Source of the DNA: Paeniglutamicibacter terrestris
Lineage (GTDB): Bacteria > Actinomycetota > Actinomycetes > Actinomycetales > Micrococcaceae
Direction of reading: 5' to 3'
NCBI RefSeq assembly: GCF_012271785.1
Contig: NZ_JAAWVT010000007.1
Location: 124,001-188,000 of the forward strand
Length of the DNA: 64,000 nucleotides
The position numbers and the translations under genes are program-made. Within the stretch, counting starts at the first letter, position 1. Each line of letters starts with the position of its first letter. Below are positions 37,503 to 46,700 of the stretch, one piece after another. Below the pieces are notes generated by a model that was not told where the DNA came from, ran no database searches, and saw only the letters and a program-made list of their open reading frames with translations.

Positions 37503-37583
37503 AACTAGGTATTTTCCTTCGTGTTCACGGTGGGGATGTACTCGTGGGAGTGCGTTGATGGGGCCCGGTGGTGCCGGGATTTG

Positions 37584-38726
37584 TTAGTTAGCCGAGTTCT
37601 TCTCGGGCTTGCCGGTGATGGCCGCGACGATGCGGGACTGGGCCAGCAGCCCGATCACCCGATGCGACTCGTCGATGACCGCATATTCGCTGCCCGGCAG
37701 GGTAGCGAGGTAGCCGATAAGCGCGCGGCCATCGGCGTTGGCGCTGACCACCGCTCCGGAGCCCAGCGCGCGGGCGGCAGAAAGTGCCGGGGAGGAAACG
37801 AGCAGCTCGGGGTGAACCCCGGCCAGCACCGCCTCATCGATCACGCCCACCGGGTTGCCCGACTCATCGATGAGGATGACGCGTCCGCCACGTGAGCCGA
37901 TCCGCTCGCTCACCTGGGCCAGCGTCGCTTCCTGACGCAGTGCGGTGGCCGGGGTCATCAGCGCACGCACCGAGACCAATGGCAGGCGCAGGCGCAGCTT
38001 GGCATGGTTAATGCCCTGGGTGGCACCTGCCCACATAAATCCGCCGACCAGGATCGCGACGATGAGCACCTGGAAGTCCAGCGGTTGATTGTTCACCAGT
38101 GGGGTGATGACGAAGTAGCCGACCACCAAAATCACGATGACCCGTCCGGCCCAGCCGGCGGCCACGGTGCCGCGATCCTGACTGCCGGTATAACGCCAGA
38201 CCGCCGATTCCACCAGACGCCCACCATCAAGGGGTAGGCCCGGGAGCACGTTGAAGATCGCGACCAGCAGGTTGGCCCAAATCAGGATGTCCCAGAGCAG
38301 AAGGACCACACCCTGGGGATCCACCGCGTGCAAGAGGAGGTAGCCAAGCCCGGCGATCACAAAGTTGGCGGCGGGACCGGCCATGGCCACGGCCAGCGAG
38401 CGGCCGGGGGTGGCGTTAAAGGAGGAGAACTGGGTGTGTCCACCCCAGAGGTTCAGCGTGATGCTGGCCCCGGGCCAGCCGAAGGACTTGGCGGTCAGGG
38501 CGTGGGCCAGTTCGTGAATGAGCACCGAGACGGCCAGCAGTACCGCGTAGGTGAAGGCCACCAAATAGGCGGAATAGCCCAATTCTGGCAACGCTCTACC
38601 CACCGTGGGTCCGAAGACCAGCACGATGAAGCCGGTAATGATGAACCAAGACCAGGCCAGGGATACCGGCACTCCGAAGATGGAGCCCAGCGGGATTCCA
38701 CTGCGTTTAGCTGTTGTATCGCTCAT
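37584..38726 (-). CDS. M50-family site-2 protease with CBS-like tail
   Basis: 380 residues with about six membrane segments. The zinc motif HELAH is at 71 to 75, and the second site is LDGGRL in NVLPGLPLDGGRLVESAVWR. The C-terminal soluble region of about 130 residues, with SVRALMTPATALRQEATLAQ, looks like a CBS pair that could sense nucleotides. Such enzymes cut membrane-spanning proteins. Substrate unknown. It overlaps the upstream HAD phosphatase gene by four bases. Confidence 0.88.
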   Translation of the reverse strand: MSDTTAKRSGIPLGSIFGVPVSLAWSWFIITGFIVLVFGPTVGRALPELGYSAYLVAFTYAVLLAVSVLIHELAHALTAKSFGWPGASITLNLWGGHTQFSSFNATPGRSLAVAMAGPAANFVIAGLGYLLLHAVDPQGVVLLLWDILIWANLLVAIFNVLPGLPLDGGRLVESAVWRYTGSQDRGTVAAGWAGRVIVILVVGYFVITPLVNNQPLDFQVLIVAILVGGFMWAGATQGINHAKLRLRLPLVSVRALMTPATALRQEATLAQVSERIGSRGGRVILIDESGNPVGVIDEAVLAGVHPELLVSSPALSAARALGSGAVVSANADGRALIGYLATLPGSEYAVIDESHRVIGLLAQSRIVAAITGKPEKNSAN

Positions 38727-39442
38727 GCGCGGCTCGTGACGGTAAGCAGGGATTCAAGGGTGCGCAGGTTCAGCGAGCTCAATGAGTCCACGCGGTGCCA
38801 GGCGTCTGAACTCGGCACCTCTGACAGGTGTGGCACCAAAACGGCGGTGATGCCGCTGGCCGCGGCCGAGCTGATTCCGGGAGCCGAGTCCTCCAGCCCG
38901 ATCACGCGCGTGGCCTCCAGGTCCGGCACATATCCAGCGAGCATTTTCAGGCCCAGCAGATACGGCTCGGGATGCGGTTTGCCTTGAGCGACCATGTCCC
39001 CGGTGACGCGGAAGTCGAAGTATTTTTCCGGCAGCTGATCCAGCACCAATTTGGCCAGGGGTTCTTCGGACATGGTGACCAGTCCGCAGGGAATACCCGC
39101 GGCGTGAAGTTCGGCCAGCAGTTCTAGGGCGCCGGGGCGCCAGCTGACGTGTTCGGCGACCCCGACTGCGACCTCGTCGATGAGTCGGTTGATGATTTCG
39201 CGGGTGGGAAGCTTCACCCCGGCTGCCTGTAGTGCCGCCGCGGAATCGGGCAACGCCTTGCCCACCAGTTCTAGGCCCTGTTCGTGGCTCCAGCGGCCAC
39301 CAAATTCGGCCACCAAATTCGCTTCGGCGGCCATCCAGTGGGGTTCGGTGTCAAGCAGGGTTCCGTCCATGTCCCACAGCACGCCCTGGATCACGGTGAC
39401 CTGGGGGCGTACGGGCAAGGGCTCGTAATTCTGGGTTGGCAT
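38723..39442 (-). CDS. HAD-family phosphatase
   Basis: 239 residues. Motif I is DMDGTLLDTEP with the nucleophile Asp, motif II is LVTMSEEP, the Lys is in MVAQGKPHPEPYLL, and motif IV is IGLEDSAPGISSA. The cap domain is the four-helix type, as in beta-phosphoglucomutase and sugar-phosphatase relatives. The substrate is not set by the sequence. It is joined to the M50 protease gene by a four-base overlap. Confidence 0.9.
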   Translation of the reverse strand: MPTQNYEPLPVRPQVTVIQGVLWDMDGTLLDTEPHWMAAEANLVAEFGGRWSHEQGLELVGKALPDSAAALQAAGVKLPTREIINRLIDEVAVGVAEHVSWRPGALELLAELHAAGIPCGLVTMSEEPLAKLVLDQLPEKYFDFRVTGDMVAQGKPHPEPYLLGLKMLAGYVPDLEATRVIGLEDSAPGISSAAASGITAVLVPHLSEVPSSDAWHRVDSLSSLNLRTLESLLTVTSRA

Positions 39443-39503
39443 GAGCCAATTCTAGTGTGTGTGCCGTTGCGCCGACGACCGATGAGCGCGCTAGGGTGAG
39501 GAT

Positions 39504-40505
39504 GTGAGCGAAGATATGAATGATCCGGTGACACTTTCATCCCTGGTTTCCGCCTCCACGACGCCACAAGGCGTGCGTCCGGCCATCATGGTGGTCGCTT
39601 TCGAGGGCTGGAACGATGCAGGAGATGCCGCGAGCTCGGCCCTGAAACACCTGAAGTCTGCCACCTCGGCGCGCCGACTCGAAGGCATCGGGGACGATGA
39701 CTACTACGACTACCAATTCTCCCGTCCGCACGTGCGACGCAACGCCAGCGGCAAGCGCGTGGTGAAATGGCCAACAACTCGCATCTACCGCGCGGCGCTG
39801 CCACATACAGAGCTTGATCTGTTGCTGGTGCGCGGTGTGGAGCCGACGTATCGATGGAAGGCCTTCATCGCCGAGCTGCTGATGCGCGCAGAGGTGGAGA
39901 ATGTTCAGGGCGTGATGGCTCTGGGGGCGCTGCTGGCCGATGTTCCGCACACCCGCCCCATTCAGGCCTCCATTTCCAGCGATGATCCGGTGGTCCGCGA
40001 GGCGCTGGGCGCCAGCGAATCTACGTATGAGGGTCCGACGGGGATTCTGGGGGTGCTGGCCCAATTTGCTGAGGCTGCGGGTCTGCCCACGGTTTCCATC
40101 TGGTCGGCGGTACCGCATTACGTGGCTCAGCCTCCATCGCCGAAGGCAGAACTTGCCATCCTGCATCGCATCGAGGAACTCTTGCCCGTGGGGCTGGACC
40201 TGCATGAACTCACCGAGGATGCCCTCGCCTGGGAGCGCGGAGTTAACGCGCTGGCCACGGGAGATGCGGATATTGCCGCCTACGTGCAGCAGCTGGAGCA
40301 GGCCCAGGATGAGACTGAGTTGCCCGAGGCCAGCGGTGAGGCCATCGCCAGGGAATTTGAGCGCTATCTTAAACGCCGGCATCGCCCGGGTCCCGCGACC
40401 GGGACTTCGGATGCTTCGGCCGTCGAGGGACCCCAGGCTCCCCCGGAATCTCCGCGTTCACCCGATACGCCCGATACGCCCGACACACCCGGCACACCGG
40501 AATAG
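39504..40505 (+). CDS. PAC2-family protein with Pro-rich tail
   Basis: 333 residues from a GTG at 39504. The PAC2 domain covers most of the protein: VVAFEGWNDAGDAASSALKH, PTTRIYRAALPHTELDLLLV, and GPTGILGVLAQFAEAAGLPT. In eukaryotes PAC2 is a proteasome assembly chaperone; bacterial relatives have no proven role. The last 20 residues repeat Pro-Asp-Thr units (SPDTPDTPDTPGTPE), encoded by near-identical 9-base units. The nearness to the proteasome genes is suggestive only. Confidence 0.9.
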   Translation: MSEDMNDPVTLSSLVSASTTPQGVRPAIMVVAFEGWNDAGDAASSALKHLKSATSARRLEGIGDDDYYDYQFSRPHVRRNASGKRVVKWPTTRIYRAALPHTELDLLLVRGVEPTYRWKAFIAELLMRAEVENVQGVMALGALLADVPHTRPIQASISSDDPVVREALGASESTYEGPTGILGVLAQFAEAAGLPTVSIWSAVPHYVAQPPSPKAELAILHRIEELLPVGLDLHELTEDALAWERGVNALATGDADIAAYVQQLEQAQDETELPEASGEAIAREFERYLKRRHRPGPATGTSDASAVEGPQAPPESPRSPDTPDTPDTPGTPE

Positions 40506-40522
40506 TTCGCCCGCACTTAACG

Positions 40523-40562
40523 AAAAACGCGTCCCCCAGGAAACTCTGGGGGACGCGTTTTT
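40523..40562. terminator. bidirectional terminator between PAC2 and mshC
   Basis: AAAAACGCGTCCCCCAG and CTGGGGGACGCGTTTTT are perfect arms with a 6-base loop and A/T runs on both flanks. It serves both convergent genes. Confidence 0.88.
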
Positions 40563-40580
40563 TATGCGGTGTGCCGCGTA

Positions 40581-41858
40581 TTAGACGATCTTCAGACCCA
40601 GCAGGGAGTCAAGTGCGTCGGTGAGCAGCTGGGCACCGGTGCCGCGTGCGGCAAGATCATCGGTAGGTTCCTGCGCGCTGAAGGCGTCCAGCACGGCCAA
40701 GGCGCCGGGGGCATTTAGATCGTTGGCCAACCTGGCACGGATCCGAGTGACGGTGGCTGTGGCCTCGGCGAGTGTCGCGTTGGGGATGCTTTTGCGCCAA
40801 TTGGCCAGACGGTCCTGGGCGGCGGAGAGCAATTCGTCGGTCCAGAACCAGTCGCTGCGGTAGTGCTGTCCCAGCAGTACCGTGCGGATGGCCACCGGCT
40901 CAACACCGGCGGCGCGCAAACGTGAGACCAGCACCAGGTTACCCAGGGACTTGCTCATCTTTTCGCCGTCGAGGCCCACCATGCCGGTGTGTACGTAGGC
41001 TTCGGCCAGCGCCTTGCCATCAAGGGCTGCGGCATGACCGGCGGAGAATTCGTGGTGCGGGAAGATCAGGTCCGATCCGCCGCCCTGGACGGTGAAGGGT
41101 GCGGGCAGGAAGCGTCGGGCAATGACCGAACATTCAATGTGCCAGCCCGGACGGCCCTCACCCAGGGTGCCACCGTCCCAGCGTGGTTCACCGGTACGGG
41201 CTACGCGCCAGAGCAGCGGGTCCAATTCATCACGCTTGCCCGGACGCTGTGGATCCCCTCCACGTTCGGAGAAGAAGCCAAGCATGGTTTCGCGGTCGTA
41301 GCCGCTGACGGTACCCAGTTCCCAGGACTCGTTGGCGGCTGCCACGGCGTCGAAGTAGATATCACCGTCGGGCTCACCATTTTCACCGGGAACCGCGTAG
41401 GCCAGATCCTTGGCCACCAGTTCCTCAATGAGCGGGACGAGCCAAGTGATGGACTCAACGGCACCGATGTAGTGCTCGGGTGGGATGACGTTGAGCGCTT
41501 CCATATCGGCACGGAAGAGGTTGGTCTGCTCTACGGCAAGATCCTGCCAGTCGACACCGGTGGCGGTGGCCCGCTCAAGCAGCGGGTCATCGATATCGGT
41601 GACGTTCTGGACGTAGGTCACTGCCCGTCCGGCGTCGCGCCAGGTGCGCTGCAGTAGGTCAAAGGTCACGTAGGTGGCTGCGTGGCCCATGTGCGTCGCG
41701 TCGTAGGGAGTAATTCCGCAGACGTACATGCTCGCAGCGGCGTCAGATTTTTCTGCCGGTGCGGTGTCTTTCACTCGTCCCGTGGAAGTGTCATGCACTT
41801 CGAGGATTGGTGCGTTTCCCGGGACATGGGGAATGGTGGGCGCGGACCATGCGAGCAC
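40581..41858 (-). CDS. mshC: mycothiol ligase MshC
   Basis: 425 residues from a GTG at 41858. It resembles cysteinyl-tRNA synthetase: [20 protein letters not shown] holds the HIGH-like motif and a zinc Cys, [15 protein letters not shown] and [11 protein letters not shown] the other zinc ligands, and KMSKS the second signature. The N-terminus [14 protein letters not shown] is specific to MshC. It joins cysteine to glucosaminyl-inositol using ATP, the third step of mycothiol synthesis. The convergent PAC2 gene is separated by a terminator; uppP lies upstream. Confidence 0.93.
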   Translation of the reverse strand: MLAWSAPTIPHVPGNAPILEVHDTSTGRVKDTAPAEKSDAAASMYVCGITPYDATHMGHAATYVTFDLLQRTWRDAGRAVTYVQNVTDIDDPLLERATATGVDWQDLAVEQTNLFRADMEALNVIPPEHYIGAVESITWLVPLIEELVAKDLAYAVPGENGEPDGDIYFDAVAAANESWELGTVSGYDRETMLGFFSERGGDPQRPGKRDELDPLLWRVARTGEPRWDGGTLGEGRPGWHIECSVIARRFLPAPFTVQGGGSDLIFPHHEFSAGHAAALDGKALAEAYVHTGMVGLDGEKMSKSLGNLVLVSRLRAAGVEPVAIRTVLLGQHYRSDWFWTDELLSAAQDRLANWRKSIPNATLAEATATVTRIRARLANDLNAPGALAVLDAFSAQEPTDDLAARGTGAQLLTDALDSLLGLKIV

Positions 41859-41936
41859 GGAGCGTCCTTTCTCTTAGATGTTTGCTCGGCCACGGCCGGA
41901 ACAAAAAAAGCTGATGCTTACTTGGAACAAGTCCAA

Positions 41937-41967
41937 CGGGGCCACACTTATTCCATGTCCGGCCCCG
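41937..41967 (-). terminator. possible terminator after uppP
   Basis: CGGGGCC and GGCCCCG pair over a 17-base loop, followed on the minus strand by a second small hairpin and a run of seven T about 40 bases on (41903 to 41909). Confidence 0.4.
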
Positions 41968-41977
41968 GAATTTTGAT

Positions 41978-42802
41978 TTAGGCGTTGATGACGCCGAAGC
42001 CAAGCAGCAGGTAAAGGGCAAGGCCCAGGGCCACGCGGTACCAGACAAAAATGCGGTAGCTGTGCGTGGAAACGTATTTGAGGAACCATCCGACGATGAC
42101 GAATCCGACGATGAAGGCCACCAAGGTGGCAAGTCCTGTCTGCGGCAGCGAGTACACACCGGGCTCGTCAAAGGACTTGGCCAGTTTGTACAGACCAGAG
42201 GAGAAGACCGCGGGGATGGCCAAGAGGAAGGAATAGCGTGCCGCCGCACCACGGGTGTAGCCCATGAACAGTCCGGCGGTGATGGTGCCACCGGAGCGCG
42301 AGACGCCCGGGATCAGCGCAAGTGCCTGGGCGAAGCCGAAGAGAATGCCGTGTTTGGGGCTCAGTGTATTCAGTTCCCGATCCTGTTTACCGTAGTAGTC
42401 GGCGACGGCAAGGATCAGGCCAAAGACCACCAGCGTGGTCGCAACGATCCATAGGGAGCGCAGGGAGGTGTCGATCTGGTCTTCAAAGAGCAGGCCAAGC
42501 ACGGCGATGGGCAGGGAGCCGATGATGATCAGCCAGCCCATCTTGGCATCCGGATCGCTATGCGGGACTCGGCCGCGCAGAGCGTTAAACCATGCGCCAA
42601 TGATCCGCACGATGTCTTTCCAGAAGAAGACCACCACGGCGGTTTCGGTGCCCAGCTGCGTGATCGCAGTGAACGCCGCCCCCGGATCAGCCGCATTGGG
42701 CAATAGCTCTCCCACGATGCGCAGATGGGCGCTCGAGGAGATGGGGAGAAATTCTGTCAGACCCTGGATCAGCCCTAAGAAGGCCGCTTCAAACCAATTC
42801 AC
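41978..42802 (-). CDS. uppP: undecaprenyl-diphosphatase UppP/BacA
   Basis: 274 residues with about eight membrane segments. Both signatures are present: [20 protein letters not shown] near the N-terminus and [20 protein letters not shown] in the middle with the catalytic Arg. It dephosphorylates undecaprenyl diphosphate so the lipid carrier can be reused for cell-wall synthesis; higher levels give bacitracin resistance. It lies 119 bases upstream of mshC on the same strand. Confidence 0.95.
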   Translation of the reverse strand: MNWFEAAFLGLIQGLTEFLPISSSAHLRIVGELLPNAADPGAAFTAITQLGTETAVVVFFWKDIVRIIGAWFNALRGRVPHSDPDAKMGWLIIIGSLPIAVLGLLFEDQIDTSLRSLWIVATTLVVFGLILAVADYYGKQDRELNTLSPKHGILFGFAQALALIPGVSRSGGTITAGLFMGYTRGAAARYSFLLAIPAVFSSGLYKLAKSFDEPGVYSLPQTGLATLVAFIVGFVIVGWFLKYVSTHSYRIFVWYRVALGLALYLLLGFGVINA

Positions 42803-42935
42803 GGTTCGACACTACTGCACCGCAGCATCTCAATACCCATTGGCGCTCCCGACGGAGGTGAACTTCATACCAAGGTATTAGAGCCTCGACATGGAGTTAT
42901 TGCCGCTTAGGGTTGATCCTCAGCGAGTCTTCACG

Positions 42936-43187
42936 CTAGTCGGATTTGGACTCATGCTCCTCGTCATAGGGATCATCGTCGTCGTCCTCATCGGTAATGG
43001 TGAGCGGCAGAAACTCCTCGTACGCCTCGTATAACGAGTCCTCGTATTCCTCAAAGGCGTCGGCCACGGCCAGGAATGCGGCACTGATGGACGCGTCTTG
43101 GGCGCCACGTTTCCCCGACACAGCCGAAAGGTGTTCTTCGAGACAGCTGATCAATACACTGAGGGCTACACGCGGATCTGTACTCAT
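42936..43187 (-). CDS. small acidic conserved actinobacterial protein
   Basis: 83 residues from an ATG at 43187: MSTDPRVALSVLISCLEEHL, then AVADAFEEYEDSLYEAYEEF and a very acidic tail with DEDDDDDPYDEEH. Similar short proteins are widespread in actinobacteria, sometimes labelled primosomal without proof. The next gene starts only 30 bases away in the opposite direction. An upstream extension of the frame overlaps that gene and is rejected. Confidence 0.75.
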   Translation of the reverse strand: MSTDPRVALSVLISCLEEHLSAVSGKRGAQDASISAAFLAVADAFEEYEDSLYEAYEEFLPLTITDEDDDDDPYDEEHESKSD

Positions 43188-43217
43188 GTGATTGACGTTA
43201 CAGGCACAAGCCACACT

Positions 43218-43484
43218 ATGGACAGGGTCATGATCGAAAAGAAGATAGCTATCCCCCACCCCGTAGATCAAATGCCCGGGGACCCCGAACACCGTTATGA
43301 ATACCTCATCATCACCGCTCGCCCCGGCGAGCATCGCTCGGTCGCCCGAGCGGCATTGCGTGAGCATTCGGAATACGGGAAGTGGGAACTGATACGCACC
43401 TGCCTCTATGAGGGCGGCGGGCAGAAGTACTGGTTACGCCGGCGAGTCATGCGCGTGAAACCGACGCTGAATATCCGGGCCTGA
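43218..43484 (+). CDS. DUF5703-family protein
   Basis: 88 residues: YEYLIITARPGEHRSVARAA, then LREHSEYGKWELIRTCLYEG and KYWLRRRVMRV. This is the pattern of DUF5703, an actinobacterial family of unknown role whose C-terminus ends in K-x-W-L-R-R-x-x-x-R. I start at the ATG 43218; the ATG at 43230 is an alternative. It diverges from the acidic small protein, an arrangement I recall from relatives. Confidence 0.75.
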   Translation: MDRVMIEKKIAIPHPVDQMPGDPEHRYEYLIITARPGEHRSVARAALREHSEYGKWELIRTCLYEGGGQKYWLRRRVMRVKPTLNIRA

Positions 43485-43522
43485 GACCTCTCACAGCACC
43501 GACGATCGGGTGCCCTGGACCG

Positions 43523-44680
43523 CTAGCCGCGCGGTGGACCGAGCAGCCAGGACGCCACGGTTGAATGTGCCGATTCGGCATCCGAGGGGTGATACAGGCT
43601 GGCCAGGGCATCACGGTAGAGCCGTTCGAGCTCCGAGCCGCGGAAGTATTGCCCGCCGCCGGAAACCTTAGCGGCGATGTCCATGCACGAACGTGCAGCG
43701 TCTCCCGCTTGGGTGCGCAGCGTGACCAACCGCGGGAACCAGGACGGGCCATGATCAACCAGGTCATCTAGATCCCGTGTGGTCAGTCGCAGCATGGCGT
43801 CAAGTTTGAGAATTTCCATCCCCGCGTTGGCCACCTGCCAGCGAATATCCGGATCCTGGTCATAACTGCGTCCGGCGTTTTTCAGCGAGGTGCGCCGGGC
43901 CGGATTGGCTGCGGCCAACTGCATGCCGCGTTCGGCCAGACCCACATATACGGATGCGGTCAGCGAAAGAAATGCGGCGAAAATGCCGAAGATCAGCGGA
44001 TCTGCCACCGGGCCCATCGGCAGGATGCTGTGGATGTCTTCGGCTTTTACGCGCGCATTGCTCAGAATGGTGGTGTTCGACTGCGTGGCACGCATGCCCA
44101 ACGTGTTCCAGTTATCCGGAATTTCAATCCCGGAAGCATCTCGGTGCAAAAAGCCGTGGACTAGCGTCGGCTCCTCGGTGCTTGAATCCTTGCCAAAGAC
44201 TCCTAGCCGCGTCCATACCGGTGCCAAGGAGGTGAAGACCTTCACGCCACTGAACGCATAGGATCCGTCGGGCGCCGGCACCGCGCGCGTCACCGAGTCG
44301 AAGAGGACCTCGTCGTTCCCGGCCTCCGAGACTCCAAAGGCCATCACCTCGCCGTCGGCCACCCAATCGAGGACCTTTTCCAGGCGTTGATCTCCCCGTG
44401 CGCCCAGTAGAGCCGCCACCCCGGTCCAGACCAGATGCATGTTCACGGCCAGGGCGGTGGCCGGGGCGTAGGACCCAAGCAGGCGTTGAGCGCTGGTCAT
44501 CTGCTCCATGCCCCAGCCAAGGCCACCGCGGGCCACCGGCAGCATGGCCTTGAGATACCCCACCTCAGTGAGCTCCTCGAAATCGTCAACGCAGAAGGTG
44601 TTCTCCGCGTCGTAGCCAGCTGCCCGAGAGCGGAAACGCTCGAGCATCGCGGTATCAAGGACCTCGTGGATGGATTTCAC
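43523..44680 (-). CDS. acyl-CoA dehydrogenase family protein
   Basis: 385 residues from a GTG at 44680, with AGGAAG about 10 bases upstream. The order of domains is N-terminal helical (GGLGWGMEQMTSAQRLLGSY), beta-barrel (MAFGVSEAGNDEVLFDS, NWNTLGMRATQSNTTILSNA) and C-terminal helical (CMDIAAKVSGGGQYFRGSEL). These bind FAD. The catalytic Glu position is not clear, and proteins of this sort include flavin monooxygenase-like members. Substrate unknown. Its neighbour is an M20 peptidase gene transcribed in the same direction. Confidence 0.82.
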   Translation of the reverse strand: MKSIHEVLDTAMLERFRSRAAGYDAENTFCVDDFEELTEVGYLKAMLPVARGGLGWGMEQMTSAQRLLGSYAPATALAVNMHLVWTGVAALLGARGDQRLEKVLDWVADGEVMAFGVSEAGNDEVLFDSVTRAVPAPDGSYAFSGVKVFTSLAPVWTRLGVFGKDSSTEEPTLVHGFLHRDASGIEIPDNWNTLGMRATQSNTTILSNARVKAEDIHSILPMGPVADPLIFGIFAAFLSLTASVYVGLAERGMQLAAANPARRTSLKNAGRSYDQDPDIRWQVANAGMEILKLDAMLRLTTRDLDDLVDHGPSWFPRLVTLRTQAGDAARSCMDIAAKVSGGGQYFRGSELERLYRDALASLYHPSDAESAHSTVASWLLGPPRG

Positions 44681-44744
44681 GTGTGTCTTCACTTCCTGTC
44701 CCCCCGGCCTGCGCCAGGGGACGCCCACGAGGGGGGTGTGATAG

Positions 44745-46070
44745 TTAGTAGTTGGTCAGTAGATCGCGCAGCACCCGGGTGCCGAACTTCAGCGAGTCCA
44801 CCGGGACTCGCTCATCAACACCATGGAACATGCCGGTGAAGTCCAATTCGGCAGGCAGCCGCAGCGGGGCGAATCCATAGCCCGTCACACCCAATCGAGC
44901 CAGAGACTTGTTGTCGGTTCCGCCGGAGAGCATGTAGGGAAGTACTACTGCCTCGGGGTCCTCACGGTTGAGCGAAGCGACCATGGAATCAACGAGGTTT
45001 CCAGCGAAGGGCACCTCGAGGGCTCGGTCCAGGTGCAGGGCACTGAGTTCAACGTCGGGGCCGGCGAGCCGGCGCAGGGTCTCCATGACCGCATCGTGCT
45101 GTCCGGGCAAGGTACGGACGTCAAGCAGGGCCTCGGCGGCACCGGGAATGACATTGTGCTTGTATCCGGCGGACAGCACCGTGGGGTTGGCCGTGTTTTG
45201 CAGGGTGGCACCTACAAAGCGAGCAACATTGCCCAGCTCGGCCAGCAACACCTGTGGGTTATCGTCGGTGAATTCGATCCCGGTCATGTTCGAGACACCC
45301 TCGAGGAAGCCGCGCGTGGTGTCGGTGTAAGAAATCGGCCAATCGTGTTCGCCGATGCGGGTAATGGCTGCCGCCAATCGCGTGACGGCATTTTCCTCAT
45401 TGATCTGGGAGCCGTGGCCGGCGCGGCCTGCGGCGGTGAGCTGAAGCCAGGCGATGCCCTTTTCGGCGGTCTGGAGCAAATAGGCGCGCTTGCCCGCGAT
45501 GGTGGCGGAGAACCCGCCCACCTCGCTGATGGCCTCGGTGGCACCGTCAAAGAGTTCGGGGTGGTTCTCCACCATCCAGCGTGCTCCGTAGTCGCCTCCG
45601 GCCTCTTCATCGGCGAAGAACGCAAAGATCAGGTCGCGACGCGGGCGGGTGCCGGTTCGCTGCATTTCCCGCATGACCGCAAGAATCATCGCGTCCATGT
45701 CTTTCATGTCTACGGCGCCACGGCCCCAAATCATGCCGTCCTTGATCTCGGCACCAAAGGGATCGACCGACCATTCATCTTTAAGGGCCGGAACCACGTC
45801 CAGGTGGCCATGGACAATCAGGGCCGGCAATGACTTGTCGGTTCCCTCGATGCGCGTAACGACGTTGGCGCGTCCCTGAGCTGATTCCAGGACCGTGGCT
45901 TCAAGGCCGGCCTCCGAGATCAGTCCGGCAACATACTCCGCTGCCTTGCGCTCCCCCGCGCCTTCGTTGTTGCCGTAGTTAGTGGAATCAATGCGGATGA
46001 GGGCCTGGCAGATGTCTGCGACCTCATCCTCGGCGATGAGCGTGTCCGGGGTTTTCTGCGCTGCTGACAT
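44745..46070 (-). CDS. M20-family metallopeptidase
   Basis: 441 residues from an ATG at 46070, with AAGGA 7 bases upstream. Zinc-binding and catalytic motifs are IVHGHLDVVPA, GRGAVDMKDMDAMI and FFADEEAGGDYGARW; the last His is in MLSGGTDNKSLARLG or near it. A dimerisation domain lies in the middle. Members hydrolyse dipeptides or N-acyl amino acids. Substrate unknown. It ends shortly before the acyl-CoA dehydrogenase gene. Confidence 0.9.
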   Translation of the reverse strand: MSAAQKTPDTLIAEDEVADICQALIRIDSTNYGNNEGAGERKAAEYVAGLISEAGLEATVLESAQGRANVVTRIEGTDKSLPALIVHGHLDVVPALKDEWSVDPFGAEIKDGMIWGRGAVDMKDMDAMILAVMREMQRTGTRPRRDLIFAFFADEEAGGDYGARWMVENHPELFDGATEAISEVGGFSATIAGKRAYLLQTAEKGIAWLQLTAAGRAGHGSQINEENAVTRLAAAITRIGEHDWPISYTDTTRGFLEGVSNMTGIEFTDDNPQVLLAELGNVARFVGATLQNTANPTVLSAGYKHNVIPGAAEALLDVRTLPGQHDAVMETLRRLAGPDVELSALHLDRALEVPFAGNLVDSMVASLNREDPEAVVLPYMLSGGTDNKSLARLGVTGYGFAPLRLPAELDFTGMFHGVDERVPVDSLKFGTRVLRDLLTNY

Positions 46071-46214
46071 GGGGCATCCTTCGGCGGAGGGTTCGTAGGT
46101 GACGTTCTCCCCCACCCTATCGAGGTTCCCTAGTGCAGCGCGAGGCCCGGGACGTGGAACGTCACCGGCCACCGCAAACTCAACGCGAGAGCATTGCCTC
46201 GCAAACATAGAAAA

Positions 46215-46246
46215 ACCCCCGACCAGACTTTCGTCTGGTCGGGGGT
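46215..46246 (-). terminator. terminator after tRNA-Leu
   Basis: ACCCCCGACCAGAC and GTCTGGTCGGGGGT form a 14-base stem with a 4-base loop. On the minus strand a run of five T follows. It lies 8 bases after the tRNA. Confidence 0.88.
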
Positions 46247-46254
46247 CTCATCTG

Positions 46255-46337
46255 TGCGAAGGAGGGGACTTGAACCCCCACCCACTTACGTGGACTAGCA
46301 CCTCAAGCTAGCGCGTCTACCATTCCGCCACCCTCGC
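46255..46337 (-). tRNA. tRNA-Leu, anticodon GAG
   Basis: On the minus strand the 5' end reads GCGAGGGTGGCGGAATGG and pairs with CCTTCGC at the 3' end, with discriminator A. The anticodon stem CTAGC/GCTAG encloses the loop TTGAGGT, which gives anticodon GAG. The long variable arm is typical of class II tRNA-Leu. The CCA end is not encoded. It reads CUC and CUU codons. Confidence 0.93.
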
Positions 46338-46700
46338 TGGTCGCCGCTACTCCGGTGAAGTTCGTGAAGAACTTTGTTTCCGTTGTCCGCGGCGAGATAA
46401 GACTCTAGCACGGGTTTGGCGCACAGTTCAATTCGAGGGGTACTTTGGGCGAAAACCTCCTATTTACAAGGGTATTTGCGGTTTTTGAGGGTCAAAATCG
46501 GGTGTTTACACAAAATCTGTGACCAGCGTCATATTCACAGTGTGAAAAGTGCTGTTCTCCAGCCTCTGGAGATCCTCGCGACTCCCGGGTGCAGCTACGT
46601 AGGATGGTGGTGTTGGCCCACACCGTGATCACTTATAGGTGCTGTGGCATCAACGCCATATCCACCCTTGCTCTCATTTGTAGGCGGCCAGAAACTCCCC
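46338..46700. other. intergenic region between tRNA-Leu and mshA
   Basis: No coding frame is convincing here. It holds the promoter regions of the tRNA (minus) and mshA (plus). The CRP-like sites at 46518 to 46546 are the main visible structure. Confidence 0.5.
46518..46546 (+). promoter_or_regulatory. tandem CRP/GlxR-like sites upstream of mshA
   Basis: TGTGACCAGCGTCATA at 46518 to 46533 matches TGTGA-N6-TCACA with one change. Directly after it, TTCACAGTGTGAA at 46534 to 46546 is a perfect 13-base palindrome containing the same half-sites. They lie about 155 bases before the mshA start. Confidence 0.5.

Noticed and set aside
42936-43367. 143-codon version of the small acidic protein
   Set aside because: The first 60 codons lie antisense to the DUF5703 gene and lack similarity to relatives; the ATG at 43187 is the likely start.
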